Source of the DNA: Dyadobacter crusticola DSM 16708 | Lineage (GTDB): Bacteria; Bacteroidota; Bacteroidia; Cytophagales; Spirosomataceae | Length of the DNA: 64,000 bases | Assembly: GCF_000701505.1 (NCBI RefSeq) | Contig: NZ_JNJB01000006.1 | Location: forward strand, 419,990 to 483,989 | Reading direction: 5' to 3' | In this document: one piece after another, positions 36,829 to 45,500 of the stretch | Position numbering within the stretch: position 1 is the first letter of the stretch | Layout: each line of letters begins with the position of its first letter | Position numbers and translations under genes: made by a program | The notes under the pieces: model-generated | What the model was told of the DNA's origin: nothing | The model's database searches: none | The model's input: the letters and a program-made list of their open reading frames with translations, nothing else

Positions 36829-38115
36829 ATGAGAATACTTATATACGGGATCAACTACGATCCCGAGCTGACCGGTATTGGCAAATACACGAGTCAGATG
36901 GCGGAGTGGCTGGCGGGCAGCAATCACGAAGTGAGCATGATTACCGGAATGCCTTATTATCCGGAATGGAAAGTAAATGAAGCTTATAGGGGAAAATTAT
37001 GGCACACCGAGCGAAAAGCAGGCGTGCGCATTTACCGCTCGCCGCTCTATGTGCCGGAGAAGATCAATACATCCAAAAGGATTTTGCATGAGTTCTCATT
37101 CCTGCTCGGTTTGCTGCCGATCTGGCTTTTTACATTATGTCAGAAGAAGTACGATATCGTGATGTACGTGTCGCCGCCTTTTCACCTGGGAATGTGGCCT
37201 TACCTGTATGCCAAACTAAGAGGGGCTAAGTTCGTGACGCACGTGCAGGATCTGCAGGTGGACGCGGCCAAAGATCTGGGTATGATCAGGAGCGAAGGTC
37301 TGCTGAAATGGATGTTCCGCATTGAAAATTTCATCCTGAAAAGCAGTGACGCTGTTTCCACGATCAGTCCGGGTATGTTGAAGAAGATCGAGAAGAAAGG
37401 CATATCGGGCGCCAAGATTTCGGTGATATTCAATTCGGTAGATACTAACAGCATTTTCCCTTTGCTCAAAGAGCAGTCGCTGGCCAGGGAATTTGAACTT
37501 GGGCTGGACGATAAGGTAATCTTGTACTCTGGTAATATTGGTGAAAAGCAGGGGTTGGAATACATGATAGAGGCTTCCAAGAGGTTCCGGCACCGGCCTG
37601 ATGTGAAGTTCGTGATCGTCGGATCGGGTGCATTCAAGGAAAAGCTGCTTGCATTATCTCGCCAGGAGGAATGCGACAATGTTCTCTTCTTTCCATTGCA
37701 GCCTTATGAAAAGCTGTCGGAACTGATGGCGCTGGCCGATGTGCATCTCGTCTTGCAGAAACAACAGGCTTCTGACCTGCTGATGCCTTCCAAGCTTTCG
37801 ACGATACTGGCAGCTGGCGGATGCCCGATTGTTTCCGCGGTTCCTGAAACTTCATTGTATGAGATTATCGAAGCAAACCGGCTCGGGATCGTCGTCAAAC
37901 CCGAGTGTGTCGATGCGCTCTGCGAGGGAATAGAAACCGCACTGACTTCTGATCTGAAAATGTTCAAGCTGAATGCGCGGCGCTTTGCCGAAAACTACCT
38001 GCGCACCGAAGCAATCATGGATAAATTTGAACACAATCTGATTAAAATTGTTCGACCAGCTATGTCGATGCAATCCGAATTGGTGAATGAAAATAATTTA
38101 GAAGTTTCAAATTAG
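36829..38115 (+). CDS. wcaI: WcaI-type colanic acid glycosyltransferase (GT4)
   Basis: The 428-residue protein starts at ATG 36829 with the WcaI-like beginning ILIYGINYDPELTGIGKYTSQMAEWLAGSNHEVSMIT and MPYYPEWKV. The donor domain has VILYSGNIGEKQGLEYMIEAS and MPSKLSTILAAGGCPIV. WcaI-type enzymes transfer a sugar, fucose in colanic acid, to a lipid-linked intermediate; the sugar here is not certain. It is 19 bp downstream of the LytTR regulator, so they may be co-transcribed. Confidence 0.9.
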   Translation: MRILIYGINYDPELTGIGKYTSQMAEWLAGSNHEVSMITGMPYYPEWKVNEAYRGKLWHTERKAGVRIYRSPLYVPEKINTSKRILHEFSFLLGLLPIWLFTLCQKKYDIVMYVSPPFHLGMWPYLYAKLRGAKFVTHVQDLQVDAAKDLGMIRSEGLLKWMFRIENFILKSSDAVSTISPGMLKKIEKKGISGAKISVIFNSVDTNSIFPLLKEQSLAREFELGLDDKVILYSGNIGEKQGLEYMIEASKRFRHRPDVKFVIVGSGAFKEKLLALSRQEECDNVLFFPLQPYEKLSELMALADVHLVLQKQQASDLLMPSKLSTILAAGGCPIVSAVPETSLYEIIEANRLGIVVKPECVDALCEGIETALTSDLKMFKLNARRFAENYLRTEAIMDKFEHNLIKIVRPAMSMQSELVNENNLEVSN

Positions 38116-38161
38116 TTGTTAGTTAAAACAGCTCTTTTTGTAGTTGAGAAAAAAGACTTGA

Positions 38162-39175
38162 ATGCGCGAAAATTATTCTTCAAATCTCTATATGAATTCA
38201 CAATTATTTACCCCTGAATTCGAATCGGTGAATGCAAAGGAAATTGCCGGCGAGCTCAAAAACGGGAGTGGTTATTATGTGTGCCGGGAAGCATTGAAAC
38301 CAGAGGTGATGAATAAATTAATGCAGGAGCTTCCGGAATTTGACTGTCTTGTCAATAACAATCATCTTGGATTTGTAAAAGCTTACAACAGTAATTATCT
38401 CGGACATACATTAGCGGTTTCCAGGCAATGTTATGATATTGTTACATCAGAAAAGCTCCGTGCTGTATGCCGGAGCTTTTTTGATAAACCCTACAAACTT
38501 TGTAATCAGCGCATTTATCAGACACACACTGCATCGCATTTACCCTGGCACACAGATAATAATCTGCAATCAGGAAATCAGTTTGACGGGAAGCACGATA
38601 TGCCGGGGTTGATGTTCATGGTTTACTTGTCCGATGTGCATGAAATGAATCCCTTTCAATTAATTCCATATTCCCACCAGTGGTCGCAGCAAAACAGAGA
38701 TCAATTTTTCCAGGAAAGCTTTATTGATAAGAATTATGGAAAAGATATGGTGACGGTCCGTGCGCCGAAGGGTACCCTCATCATTTGTACCACTAACACA
38801 GTTCACCGCGCCGAACCGTTTCATAAGCAAGGATTTAAGCGATTGACGTTATTGTTCCAGGTCGATGAGGTATCTGCTGATCATGCAGGACACGGAGAGC
38901 GGCTGCTGGTCAATCCCGCTTTCGTTACCGACAGAAATCCGGAGATTCTCGATTATCTTGGTTTTGGCGTACAATCCGATTATCCCGCGTTTCCTGAAAC
39001 TTCCGTAGCTACAATGCTGGTGAAAGATATCGTTTCCTTGCAGCGGGCAATTCTGCCAAAAACAATAAAAAGCCTGATGATATCATTAATTAAAAAGGTG
39101 CTTCCCGGTGCTGTCGCAAATACCATTCGAATGAACCTGGCAAAAAGAAGAAACATAAAAATGAAAACTATATAG
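38162..39175 (+). CDS. Phytanoyl-CoA dioxygenase (PhyH)-like Fe(II)/2-oxoglutarate oxygenase
   Basis: The 337-residue protein has a PhyH-type double-stranded beta-helix. HxD is His130-Thr-Asp132 (LPWHTDNN), the distal His is His215 (TNTVHRAEPF) and the likely 2-oxoglutarate-binding Arg is Arg227. A C-terminal tail of about 90 residues ends very basic (MNLAKRRNIKMKTI). PhyH enzymes hydroxylate lipid, amino acid or small-molecule substrates. Its role inside an EPS locus is not known; modification of a sugar substituent or lipid is possible. ATG at 38162 or 38192 could be the start. The gene looks AT-richer than its neighbours, suggesting separate origin. Confidence 0.78.
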   Translation: MRENYSSNLYMNSQLFTPEFESVNAKEIAGELKNGSGYYVCREALKPEVMNKLMQELPEFDCLVNNNHLGFVKAYNSNYLGHTLAVSRQCYDIVTSEKLRAVCRSFFDKPYKLCNQRIYQTHTASHLPWHTDNNLQSGNQFDGKHDMPGLMFMVYLSDVHEMNPFQLIPYSHQWSQQNRDQFFQESFIDKNYGKDMVTVRAPKGTLIICTTNTVHRAEPFHKQGFKRLTLLFQVDEVSADHAGHGERLLVNPAFVTDRNPEILDYLGFGVQSDYPAFPETSVATMLVKDIVSLQRAILPKTIKSLMISLIKKVLPGAVANTIRMNLAKRRNIKMKTI

Positions 39176-39486
39176 AAATTTTCATCAAATTGGACTTAAC
39201 TTGTTGTACATAGTCCGATAATTTCCACACTTTTTTATGGAGCGGCTATTGTTTCCAGTGAATTTGCCGCTAGCTCAGAAAAATATCCGGTGGCGAGGTT
39301 TTGGCATGAATCTTATGAATCGCGCGAAAAAAATGGAGGAGCTGTTTTGGATAAGTTAAGCTTCTATATACATCCGCATTTTTATTCGAGAGTCAGAAAT
39401 TTGGAGGAAAGTCTTTTTGGGGGATAAATGTAAAATCCCCTTGTTTTTACAGGTTGCTATTCCCGTAAAAACCACAATTAATCCGT
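39176..39486. other. AT-rich intergenic region before lytS-like gene, with two hairpins
   Basis: I see no gene in this 311-bp gap. Two perfect hairpins stand near its end: GGGGAT (39420-39425) with ATCCCC (39435-39440), and GTTTTTAC (39443-39450) with GTAAAAAC (39465-39472). The second is 14 bp upstream of the kinase start. They could be operators or a leader structure. Confidence 0.5.
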
Positions 39487-40542
39487 ATGGATATCAGGAA
39501 AAGATTGCAGGGCGTCGTGCGGTTCTGGCACGTTTTGAAAAATGATTATCAATTGGGTTACGGGATTTGTTTATCCCTTGTCATTTCCCTGCTGGCATTC
39601 TCCGGAAGGCTGGTGCATTTGCCCGCAGGCAGTACCGCCGATCTGATGGGGTCCGAACTGGCAATAATGCTTTTGTGTGTCGGAACCTGGACCGGCGCGC
39701 GCCACTTCCTGCTTGCTTCCGGAATCTGGCATAAGCTATTTACCGTCGTGGCTGGTGTTACCCTGAGCGGCGTTTTCTCCGCCTCTTTCACCTTCCTTTT
39801 TGAAGATTACCCGCGGGCCAGTGAAATGGAAGAAGTACAGAAAGTCAACCTATCCATGTACAGAGGCATTTTTATCAGTGTTGTCGGGTATTCCGTTGCG
39901 CTTTACGCCAACAGGATTATCAAGGAGCATGACCTGAAACTGGAACATCAGCTCCGGGAAAACCTCTGGATCAATCTGCACCATTTGACCAAGGAAGTGG
40001 ACCCGCATTTCCTGTACAATGCGCTCTCCGTGCTGAATTCAGGCTTGCAGGAAACCTGGGCGAAAGAGTTTATACATAAGCTCAGCGCCTTTTACCGGCA
40101 CATGATCAGTTACAGCAACAACCTGAACCCGGTAAGCGTGCAGAGCGAAATGGAGTTCACAAGGGCCTATATTCTCATTCTGAATGAACGGTTCTCCCAT
40201 TCATTGCAGCTCTCTGAGTCTATCAGCGAGGCGGGTGCAAAACGCTTTGTGCCACGTTGTGCGATCCAGCTGCTGGTTGAAAACGCGGTCAAGCACAATA
40301 TGATATCAGGCGATCAGCCGGTTGATATTCAGGTATTTGATGAAGCAAATATGCTGGTCGTGAAAAACAGTAAGTCCATTAACAAAACATTAGCGCGTGA
40401 CGGGCAGGCACAGGGGCTTGGGCTGAGGAACATCTACCTCAGGTACAGCCTGCTGACGAGTAATCCCGTCGTAATCCAGGAAAACGAAAAACACTTCATA
40501 GTTAAAATCCCTCTACTAAATGACCAGTATACTACTTATTGA
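39487..40542 (+). CDS. LytS-type sensor histidine kinase (His_kinase family)
   Basis: The 351-residue protein has about four hydrophobic segments in residues 25-142 and no separate sensor domain. The kinase core follows: the His174 motif (EVDPHFLYNALSVLNS) and the ATPase N-box (LLVENAVKHN, about 263-272) with a later GLGLRNI box. This is the LytS/YehU class that phosphorylates LytTR regulators. It overlaps the following LytTR gene by 23 bp, so the two form a translationally coupled pair in the EPS locus. Confidence 0.92.
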   Translation: MDIRKRLQGVVRFWHVLKNDYQLGYGICLSLVISLLAFSGRLVHLPAGSTADLMGSELAIMLLCVGTWTGARHFLLASGIWHKLFTVVAGVTLSGVFSASFTFLFEDYPRASEMEEVQKVNLSMYRGIFISVVGYSVALYANRIIKEHDLKLEHQLRENLWINLHHLTKEVDPHFLYNALSVLNSGLQETWAKEFIHKLSAFYRHMISYSNNLNPVSVQSEMEFTRAYILILNERFSHSLQLSESISEAGAKRFVPRCAIQLLVENAVKHNMISGDQPVDIQVFDEANMLVVKNSKSINKTLARDGQAQGLGLRNIYLRYSLLTSNPVVIQENEKHFIVKIPLLNDQYTTY

Positions 40543-41305
40543 GGACGAAGTAGAAATAGCCTCAGACTTGAAAAAAATGATCGAGCACTTCGGGAATGGT
40601 TTCACGGTGTGCGGAGTGCTTAGTTCGGTGCAGGAAGCGAAAAGATGGCTGACAAGCAACAAATCGCCACATCTGATTCTCTGCGACATTCAGCTTTCGG
40701 ATGGATTGAGCTTTTCAATCTTTGAACACCTGTCGATTAAGTGCCCGGTTATATTCTGTACAGGGCATAATGATCATGCGATGGAAGCTTTCGAGAACAA
40801 TGGGATCGACTACCTGCTGAAACCCATTGATGTGTTCAGCCTCCACAAAAGCCTGGAAAAGTTCAAGCGGTTCCGCGACTTCCTGAGTGAGGATTTTTCC
40901 AGGGACATTTCGACTCTCAAACGCGCGATGATCGCCCGTAACACATTCAGGAGCTCGGTACTTGTTTATGTGAAGGACCAGATCATTCCTATTAACCTCG
41001 ATAATATCGATTTTATCTACTACAACAACTACCAGGTGTCCGTATATGCCGGCTCCATGCGGTATGAAACGCGCGACACACTCAACAATATCCTTGATAC
41101 GCTGAACCCCAGGGACTTTTTCAGAGCTAACAGGCAGTTTATTGTACACAGAAAAGCGGTGATCAGTATTCAGCAATACTTTGGCCGCAAGCTGCTGGTT
41201 GGCGTTACCTGTACTACTCCTGAACCTCTTATTGTCAGTAAAGCGAATGCAAGCGACTTCCTCAAATGGATAGAGGGGCGGCATGTTGCGCAGCTGGACA
41301 ATTAG
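40520..41305 (+). CDS. LytTR-family response regulator, intact receiver
   Basis: The 261 residues contain a receiver with all phosphorylation residues: acidic pair Glu8-Asp9, Asp56 (LILCDIQLSDG), Thr81 and Lys101 (LLKPID). A LytTR DNA-binding domain with FFRANRQFIVHRKAVISIQQYFGRKLLV follows. It is coupled to the LytS-type kinase by a 23-bp overlap. The strong similarity of its DNA-binding domain to the regulator at 36006 suggests a recent duplication with loss of phosphorylation control in the other copy. Confidence 0.95.
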   Translation: MTSILLIEDEVEIASDLKKMIEHFGNGFTVCGVLSSVQEAKRWLTSNKSPHLILCDIQLSDGLSFSIFEHLSIKCPVIFCTGHNDHAMEAFENNGIDYLLKPIDVFSLHKSLEKFKRFRDFLSEDFSRDISTLKRAMIARNTFRSSVLVYVKDQIIPINLDNIDFIYYNNYQVSVYAGSMRYETRDTLNNILDTLNPRDFFRANRQFIVHRKAVISIQQYFGRKLLVGVTCTTPEPLIVSKANASDFLKWIEGRHVAQLDN

Positions 41306-41405
41306 AATATACCGGCTCTGCCCGCTCAAAAGCCTGATTTGTCCCTTTCGCCAATTGCCTGTTGGCGCTTCATTACAGTCCTTGCATTTTTGTAGAAACC
41401 TGCAT

Positions 41406-41439
41406 GCCTGCCGTGTACATCTTGTGTGACACGGCAGGC
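41406..41439. terminator. Strong hairpin after lytTR gene
   Basis: GCCTGCCGTGT (41406-41416) pairs perfectly with ACACGGCAGGC (41429-41439), an 11-bp stem with a 12-base loop, 100 bp downstream of the regulator stop. No U-run follows, so termination is likely but not certain. Confidence 0.55.
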
Positions 41440-41591
41440 TTCCGGTAATAATCACAACTTTTTGCGAGGGTAGAATTTAGCAATTTTTACGATAGAATAA
41501 TTTTAACGTATATACCTATATGTTAGAAATTCCATGTGGTCGAGTTTTGGAGTTTCATCAAACTATTTCCTAGTGTATTTGTCTGAAAAAT

Positions 41592-42128
41592 ATGGTTAAT
41601 GTAGATACCCACACCGGCCCGTCGTTTTCACTTGGTAACCGGTTAGCCAGGTTGGGCTGGTCAGCTGCGGGTATATTTTTCAAATGGTCGCCCAAGCCGC
41701 TGCATTCCTGGCGTTCCTTTATGCTCCGCTGCTTTGGCGCGAAAGTAGGTCGCGGGGTACATATTTACCCGCGGGTTAAAATCTGGGCTCCCTGGAACCT
41801 GGTGCTCGAAGATGAATGCGGCGTGGCCAATGGAGTGATCCTGTATAGTCAGGAAAAAATTACGATCGGGCGGCGGGCTGTCATTTCGCAGGGGACGCAT
41901 GTTTGCACCGGTACCCACGACTACGAGCAAAAAGGTTTTCCATTGATTACCAAACCGATCTATATCGGCGATCAGGTGTGGATTGCGGCTGATGCATTCA
42001 TTCACCCCGGCGTGCGTATCGGCGAAGGCTGCGTCATCGGGGCACGGTCAGTGGTCAGCAAGGATATGCCCGAATGGACGATTTGTTCGGGTCACCCCTG
42101 CAAACCTGTGAAGCCGCGGCTTGTTTAA
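41592..42128 (+). CDS. WcaF-type colanic acid acetyltransferase (left-handed beta-helix)
   Basis: The 178-residue protein has hexapeptide repeats (VGRGVHIYPRVKIWAPWNLVLEDECGVANGVILYSQEKITIGRRAVIS), the active-site His in CTGTHDYEQ and the ending GEGCVIGARSVVSKDMPEWTICSGHPCKPVKPR. This matches the WcaF-like family that O-acetylates exopolysaccharide sugars. It is the third hexapeptide acyltransferase in the locus. The upstream 286 bp hold the hairpin at 41406-41439 and an AT-rich promoter-like stretch. Confidence 0.88.
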   Translation: MVNVDTHTGPSFSLGNRLARLGWSAAGIFFKWSPKPLHSWRSFMLRCFGAKVGRGVHIYPRVKIWAPWNLVLEDECGVANGVILYSQEKITIGRRAVISQGTHVCTGTHDYEQKGFPLITKPIYIGDQVWIAADAFIHPGVRIGEGCVIGARSVVSKDMPEWTICSGHPCKPVKPRLV

Positions 42129-42162
42129 AAGATCACCACCTCATCCAAAAACCACTCTGACT

Positions 42163-43020
42163 ATGGCCCTCGACCTGACTATCGTAATTCCCGTCCGGAA
42201 CGAAGAAAGGAACCTCGCCGGCTGCCTGCGGGCGATCGGCAAGAATTTCGTGCAGAAAATCGTTGTAATCGATTCCATGAGCACAGACCGTACCCGGGAG
42301 ATCGCAGCAGATTTTGGCGCCGACGTCATTGTTTTCGAATGGAACGGACAATTTCCTAAAAAGCGCAACTGGTTTTTAAGATACCATACCCCGGCTACGA
42401 AGTGGGTGATGTTCCTGGATGCGGACGAATACCTGACCGAAGCCTTCAAATCCGAGCTGGTGCGGGCAATGTCCCAGCCGGGCGACCTTGTGGGATACTG
42501 GCTCAAATACTCCATTTACTTTTTAGGAAAAGAGCTGAAAGGCGGGTACCCGCTCCGAAAGCTCGCCTTATTCAGGGTTGGATGCGGCGAATATGAGCGA
42601 ATCGAGGAGAATCAATGGAGTCACCTCGACATGGAAATTCACGAACACCCGGTATTGAATGGAAGGGTGGGGGTGATCGACAGCAAAATAGATCATCAGG
42701 ATTTTCGCGGTGTTGCGCATTATGTCGACAAGCACAATGCTTATGCCAGCTGGGAAGCCGCACGCTTTTTGAAATTATCATCTGAAACCGTTGCACTCAA
42801 ACATTTTACCTGGAAACAGCGGCTGAAATACAGGTTCTTCGCCACCCCGCTCATCGGTCCGGCTTTTTTCTTCGGCAGCTTCATACTCATGGGCGGATTT
42901 CGCGATGGGGCCCGGGGGTTTACATTCGCAATCCTGAAAACAGCTTATTTTGTTCAGGTTTATTGTAAAATCCGGGAGCATTCAGCGACCCGCAGCGAAA
43001 TGCAGCCAGTCGAGATCTGA
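42163..43020 (+). CDS. Glycosyltransferase family 2
   Basis: The 285-residue GT-A protein starts at ATG 42163 with the classic IVIPVRNEERNLAGCLRAI. The DxD motif is in VMFLDADEYLTEAFK, and the acceptor-side segment KIDHQDFRGVAHYVDKHNAYASWEAARFL follows. A hydrophobic C-terminal stretch suggests membrane association. It follows the WcaF-type gene by 34 bp and probably works in the same polysaccharide pathway. The sugar donor cannot be read from sequence. Confidence 0.92.
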   Translation: MALDLTIVIPVRNEERNLAGCLRAIGKNFVQKIVVIDSMSTDRTREIAADFGADVIVFEWNGQFPKKRNWFLRYHTPATKWVMFLDADEYLTEAFKSELVRAMSQPGDLVGYWLKYSIYFLGKELKGGYPLRKLALFRVGCGEYERIEENQWSHLDMEIHEHPVLNGRVGVIDSKIDHQDFRGVAHYVDKHNAYASWEAARFLKLSSETVALKHFTWKQRLKYRFFATPLIGPAFFFGSFILMGGFRDGARGFTFAILKTAYFVQVYCKIREHSATRSEMQPVEI

Positions 43021-43230
43021 TGCCGCACCTAAGCAGGTCACATTCGCCTGGCCTTTTAAATACTTCTCTAAATACAGACTCACTGTCGAACTGATCACAA
43101 CTTGTCCGGAACGCTGCGGCTGCTGCATTCTTTGGCATGATTATTACCGACAGCGCGCTTGAAAGCAGGCGGGCTCCTGGCAGCGCATCCGGCTTTCAGC
43201 AAATCAAATTACAACTTCAACAACAGTACT

Positions 43231-44121
43231 ATGAGCATCGAGAATAGCACAGATCCCGCAGAAAAGTACCCCCAACCTGAATTTCCTGAGCAGAGCCAGG
43301 AGGTACCCGGAACAGAAGCCCAGATGGAGCCCAAAGCCGACCATGGTGAAAATTCCTATAAAGGATCGGGTAAGCTGACCGGCAAAAAAGCGATCATCAC
43401 AGGTGCCGATTCGGGTATCGGAAAAGCGGTGGCGATTGCATTCGCAAGGGAAGGGGCCGACGTGCTGATCAGCTACCTGGCCGACGTAGAGGATGCTGAT
43501 GCGCAGGATACCGCTTCGTGGGTAGAGAAGGCTGGACGGAAAGCGGTACTTGTAAAAGGCGATATCAGCAAGGAAGCGCATTGCCGCGCGATCGTGGAGA
43601 AAGCCGTGGAAGAGTTTGGACAGATCGATATTCTGGTCAACAACGCTGCATTTCAAATGGCCAGGAAAACATTGCAGGACATTCCGGAAGGGGAGTGGGA
43701 ATATACTTTCGCGGTCAATATCCATAGTATGTTCTACCTCTGCAAAGCTGCCGAGCCGCACATGAAGCCGGGCAGCGCGATCGTCAATACTACTTCGGTA
43801 AACGCGTATTCGCCCAACGCGAGCCTGCTGCATTATGCGGCCACAAAGGCAGCGATACAGAACTTCTCTGCTAACCTGGGACAGATTATGCTGCAGCAGG
43901 GAAAAGGTATCCGTGTCAATGCGGTGGCGCCGGGTCCTGTTTGGACTCCATTGATCCCGTCCACGATGCCGGACCCGGAAGAGTTTGGCGCTGATACCCC
44001 GATGGGGCGGCCGGGACAGCCCGCTGAGCTCGCACCGGCTTACGTGTACCTCGCTTCGGATGAAAGCAGCTATGTTTCGGGCGCTACCTTGCCGGTTACA
44101 GGAGGCAGAATTACGATATAG
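43231..44121 (+). CDS. SDR-family oxidoreductase, general stress protein 39-like
   Basis: A 296-residue SDR starting at ATG 43231 with a hydrophilic N-terminal extension (about 45 residues). It has the NAD(P) motif TGADSGIG, the catalytic Ser (NTTSV) and YAATK, and the C-terminal PVTGG. The N-terminal extension is typical of the YghA/YhdF (Gsp39) type found in stress-related loci. Substrate unknown. The gene has its own terminator downstream. Confidence 0.9.
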   Translation: MSIENSTDPAEKYPQPEFPEQSQEVPGTEAQMEPKADHGENSYKGSGKLTGKKAIITGADSGIGKAVAIAFAREGADVLISYLADVEDADAQDTASWVEKAGRKAVLVKGDISKEAHCRAIVEKAVEEFGQIDILVNNAAFQMARKTLQDIPEGEWEYTFAVNIHSMFYLCKAAEPHMKPGSAIVNTTSVNAYSPNASLLHYAATKAAIQNFSANLGQIMLQQGKGIRVNAVAPGPVWTPLIPSTMPDPEEFGADTPMGRPGQPAELAPAYVYLASDESSYVSGATLPVTGGRITI

Positions 44122-44147
44122 TACGCAGCAACACCTGTTGCACTTGC

Positions 44148-44210
44148 CTGACCGCGTCAGCCTTTCCATTCTTTAAGGAATGAGAAAGCGGCGCGGTCAG
44201 TTTTATCGTT
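44148..44210. terminator. Intrinsic terminator of SDR gene
   Basis: CTGACCGCG (44148-44156) pairs with CGCGGTCAG (44192-44200); an inner CATTC/GAATG stem extends it, and TTTTATCGTTT follows. Location is 27 bp after the SDR stop. Confidence 0.8.
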
Positions 44211-44329
44211 TCCCCCCGCAAATTAGAATGACAGTGCCAATTGTTTGAATTTCGCAAGCATTGGTTTGAACCGGACAAACACCCGGGCCTCCCTATATGC
44301 CAACTTTGTGATAATAAAAAACACAAAGT

Positions 44330-45169
44330 ATGAGCACTCAAAAAGTATGGTTTATCACAGGCGCGTCCAAGGGACTCGGCCTTACATTGACAAAGCAGCT
44401 CCTTGCGCAGGGACAAAAAGTAGCAGCTACTTCCCGCAACATAGCAGAGCTGAAAGAAGCTGTCGGCAGCGGTAGTAACGATTTTCTTCCATTGGCATTG
44501 AGCATAACCGACGAAGCCGACGTACAGGTGGCTGTCGCAAACGCAGTCACAGCTTTCGGACGGATTGATGTGCTGGTGAACAATGCAGGTTACGGTCTGA
44601 CGGGCGCATTGGAAGAACTTTCCGATTCGGAAGCAAGAGCGAATTTCGAGATCAATGTATTTGGCGCACTGAATCTCATCCGCCAGGTATTGCCTCAAAT
44701 GCGCAATCAGCAATCGGGCCACATTTTTAATATTTCTTCCATCGGAGGCTTTTCGGGAGGCTTCCCGGGCTTCGGTATCTATTGTGCTACGAAGTTTGCG
44801 ATGCATGGTTTCTCCGAGTCACTTTTTCACGAAGTAGCACCATTTGGAATTCACGTGACATTGGTAATGCCGGGCTATTTCCGGACCAACTTCCTGAGTT
44901 CAGGTTCTTTGAACACGCCGCAAAAAGAAATGGCAGAGTATGCCAATGTTCGCGAGTCACAACTGGCGCACCAAAACAGCATTAATGCCAACCAGCCCGG
45001 CGATCCTGAAAAAGCAGCAGCCGTTTTTATTGCAGTCTCCGAACAAGCTGCTCCGCCTTTTCACTTGTTCCTGGGTGAAGATGCTTATGGAATTGCGGAA
45101 GAGAAGATCGCATTGGTGCAGCAGGAAATGGAAGCCCAGCGCGCTCTTGCCACTGCTACCAACTTTTAA
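44330..45169 (+). CDS. SDR-family oxidoreductase
   Basis: The 279-residue classical SDR has TGASKGLG near the N-terminus, NNAG, the catalytic Ser (ISSIGG), YCATK, and a substrate-lid region ending GEDAYGIAEEKI. Substrate unknown. It is followed after 60 bp by an Atu4866-type gene and then an AraC regulator, all on the same strand, suggesting a small regulated redox unit. Confidence 0.9.
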   Translation: MSTQKVWFITGASKGLGLTLTKQLLAQGQKVAATSRNIAELKEAVGSGSNDFLPLALSITDEADVQVAVANAVTAFGRIDVLVNNAGYGLTGALEELSDSEARANFEINVFGALNLIRQVLPQMRNQQSGHIFNISSIGGFSGGFPGFGIYCATKFAMHGFSESLFHEVAPFGIHVTLVMPGYFRTNFLSSGSLNTPQKEMAEYANVRESQLAHQNSINANQPGDPEKAAAVFIAVSEQAAPPFHLFLGEDAYGIAEEKIALVQQEMEAQRALATATNF

Positions 45170-45229
45170 ATGCAGCCGGTACCTGCCTGCGCGCAGGTGC
45201 CGGTATTTACCAAAATCAAAAAATCGATT

Positions 45230-45472
45230 ATGAAGACTGAAACAAGTTATATCGGCATGTGGCAGACTGCCGACGGACATATCAGGCAGCAGTTGCTACC
45301 CGGCGGCCGCTACGATGAAGCACGCGGCAACCGCGAAAGTGCATATACCGGCAGGTATGAAATTACGGGGGATTATATTTATTATTGGGACGATTCCGGC
45401 TTTGAAGCCGACGGCAATTTCACGGATGAAAATACGCTGCACCACGGCGGGTACATATTTTACCGTAAGTGA
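45230..45472 (+). CDS. Small Atu4866-family protein
   Basis: The 80-residue protein is highly like the Atu4866 family: YIGMWQTADGHIRQQLLPGGRYDEARGN, GRYEITGDYIYYWDDSGFEADGNF and TLHHGGYIFYR. The family is a small beta-barrel-like protein of unknown function. ATG at 45230 is the start; an upstream in-frame extension lacks support. It lies between the SDR and AraC genes. Confidence 0.85.
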   Translation: MKTETSYIGMWQTADGHIRQQLLPGGRYDEARGNRESAYTGRYEITGDYIYYWDDSGFEADGNFTDENTLHHGGYIFYRK

Positions 45473-45500
45473 GTCGCAGGTATATTAACAATGCACGATT

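Noticed and set aside
43130..43150. Possible sigma-54-like TTTGGCATGATTATTAC promoter before the SDR gene
   Set aside because: The -12 TTGC part is missing and no enhancer-binding regulator is nearby.
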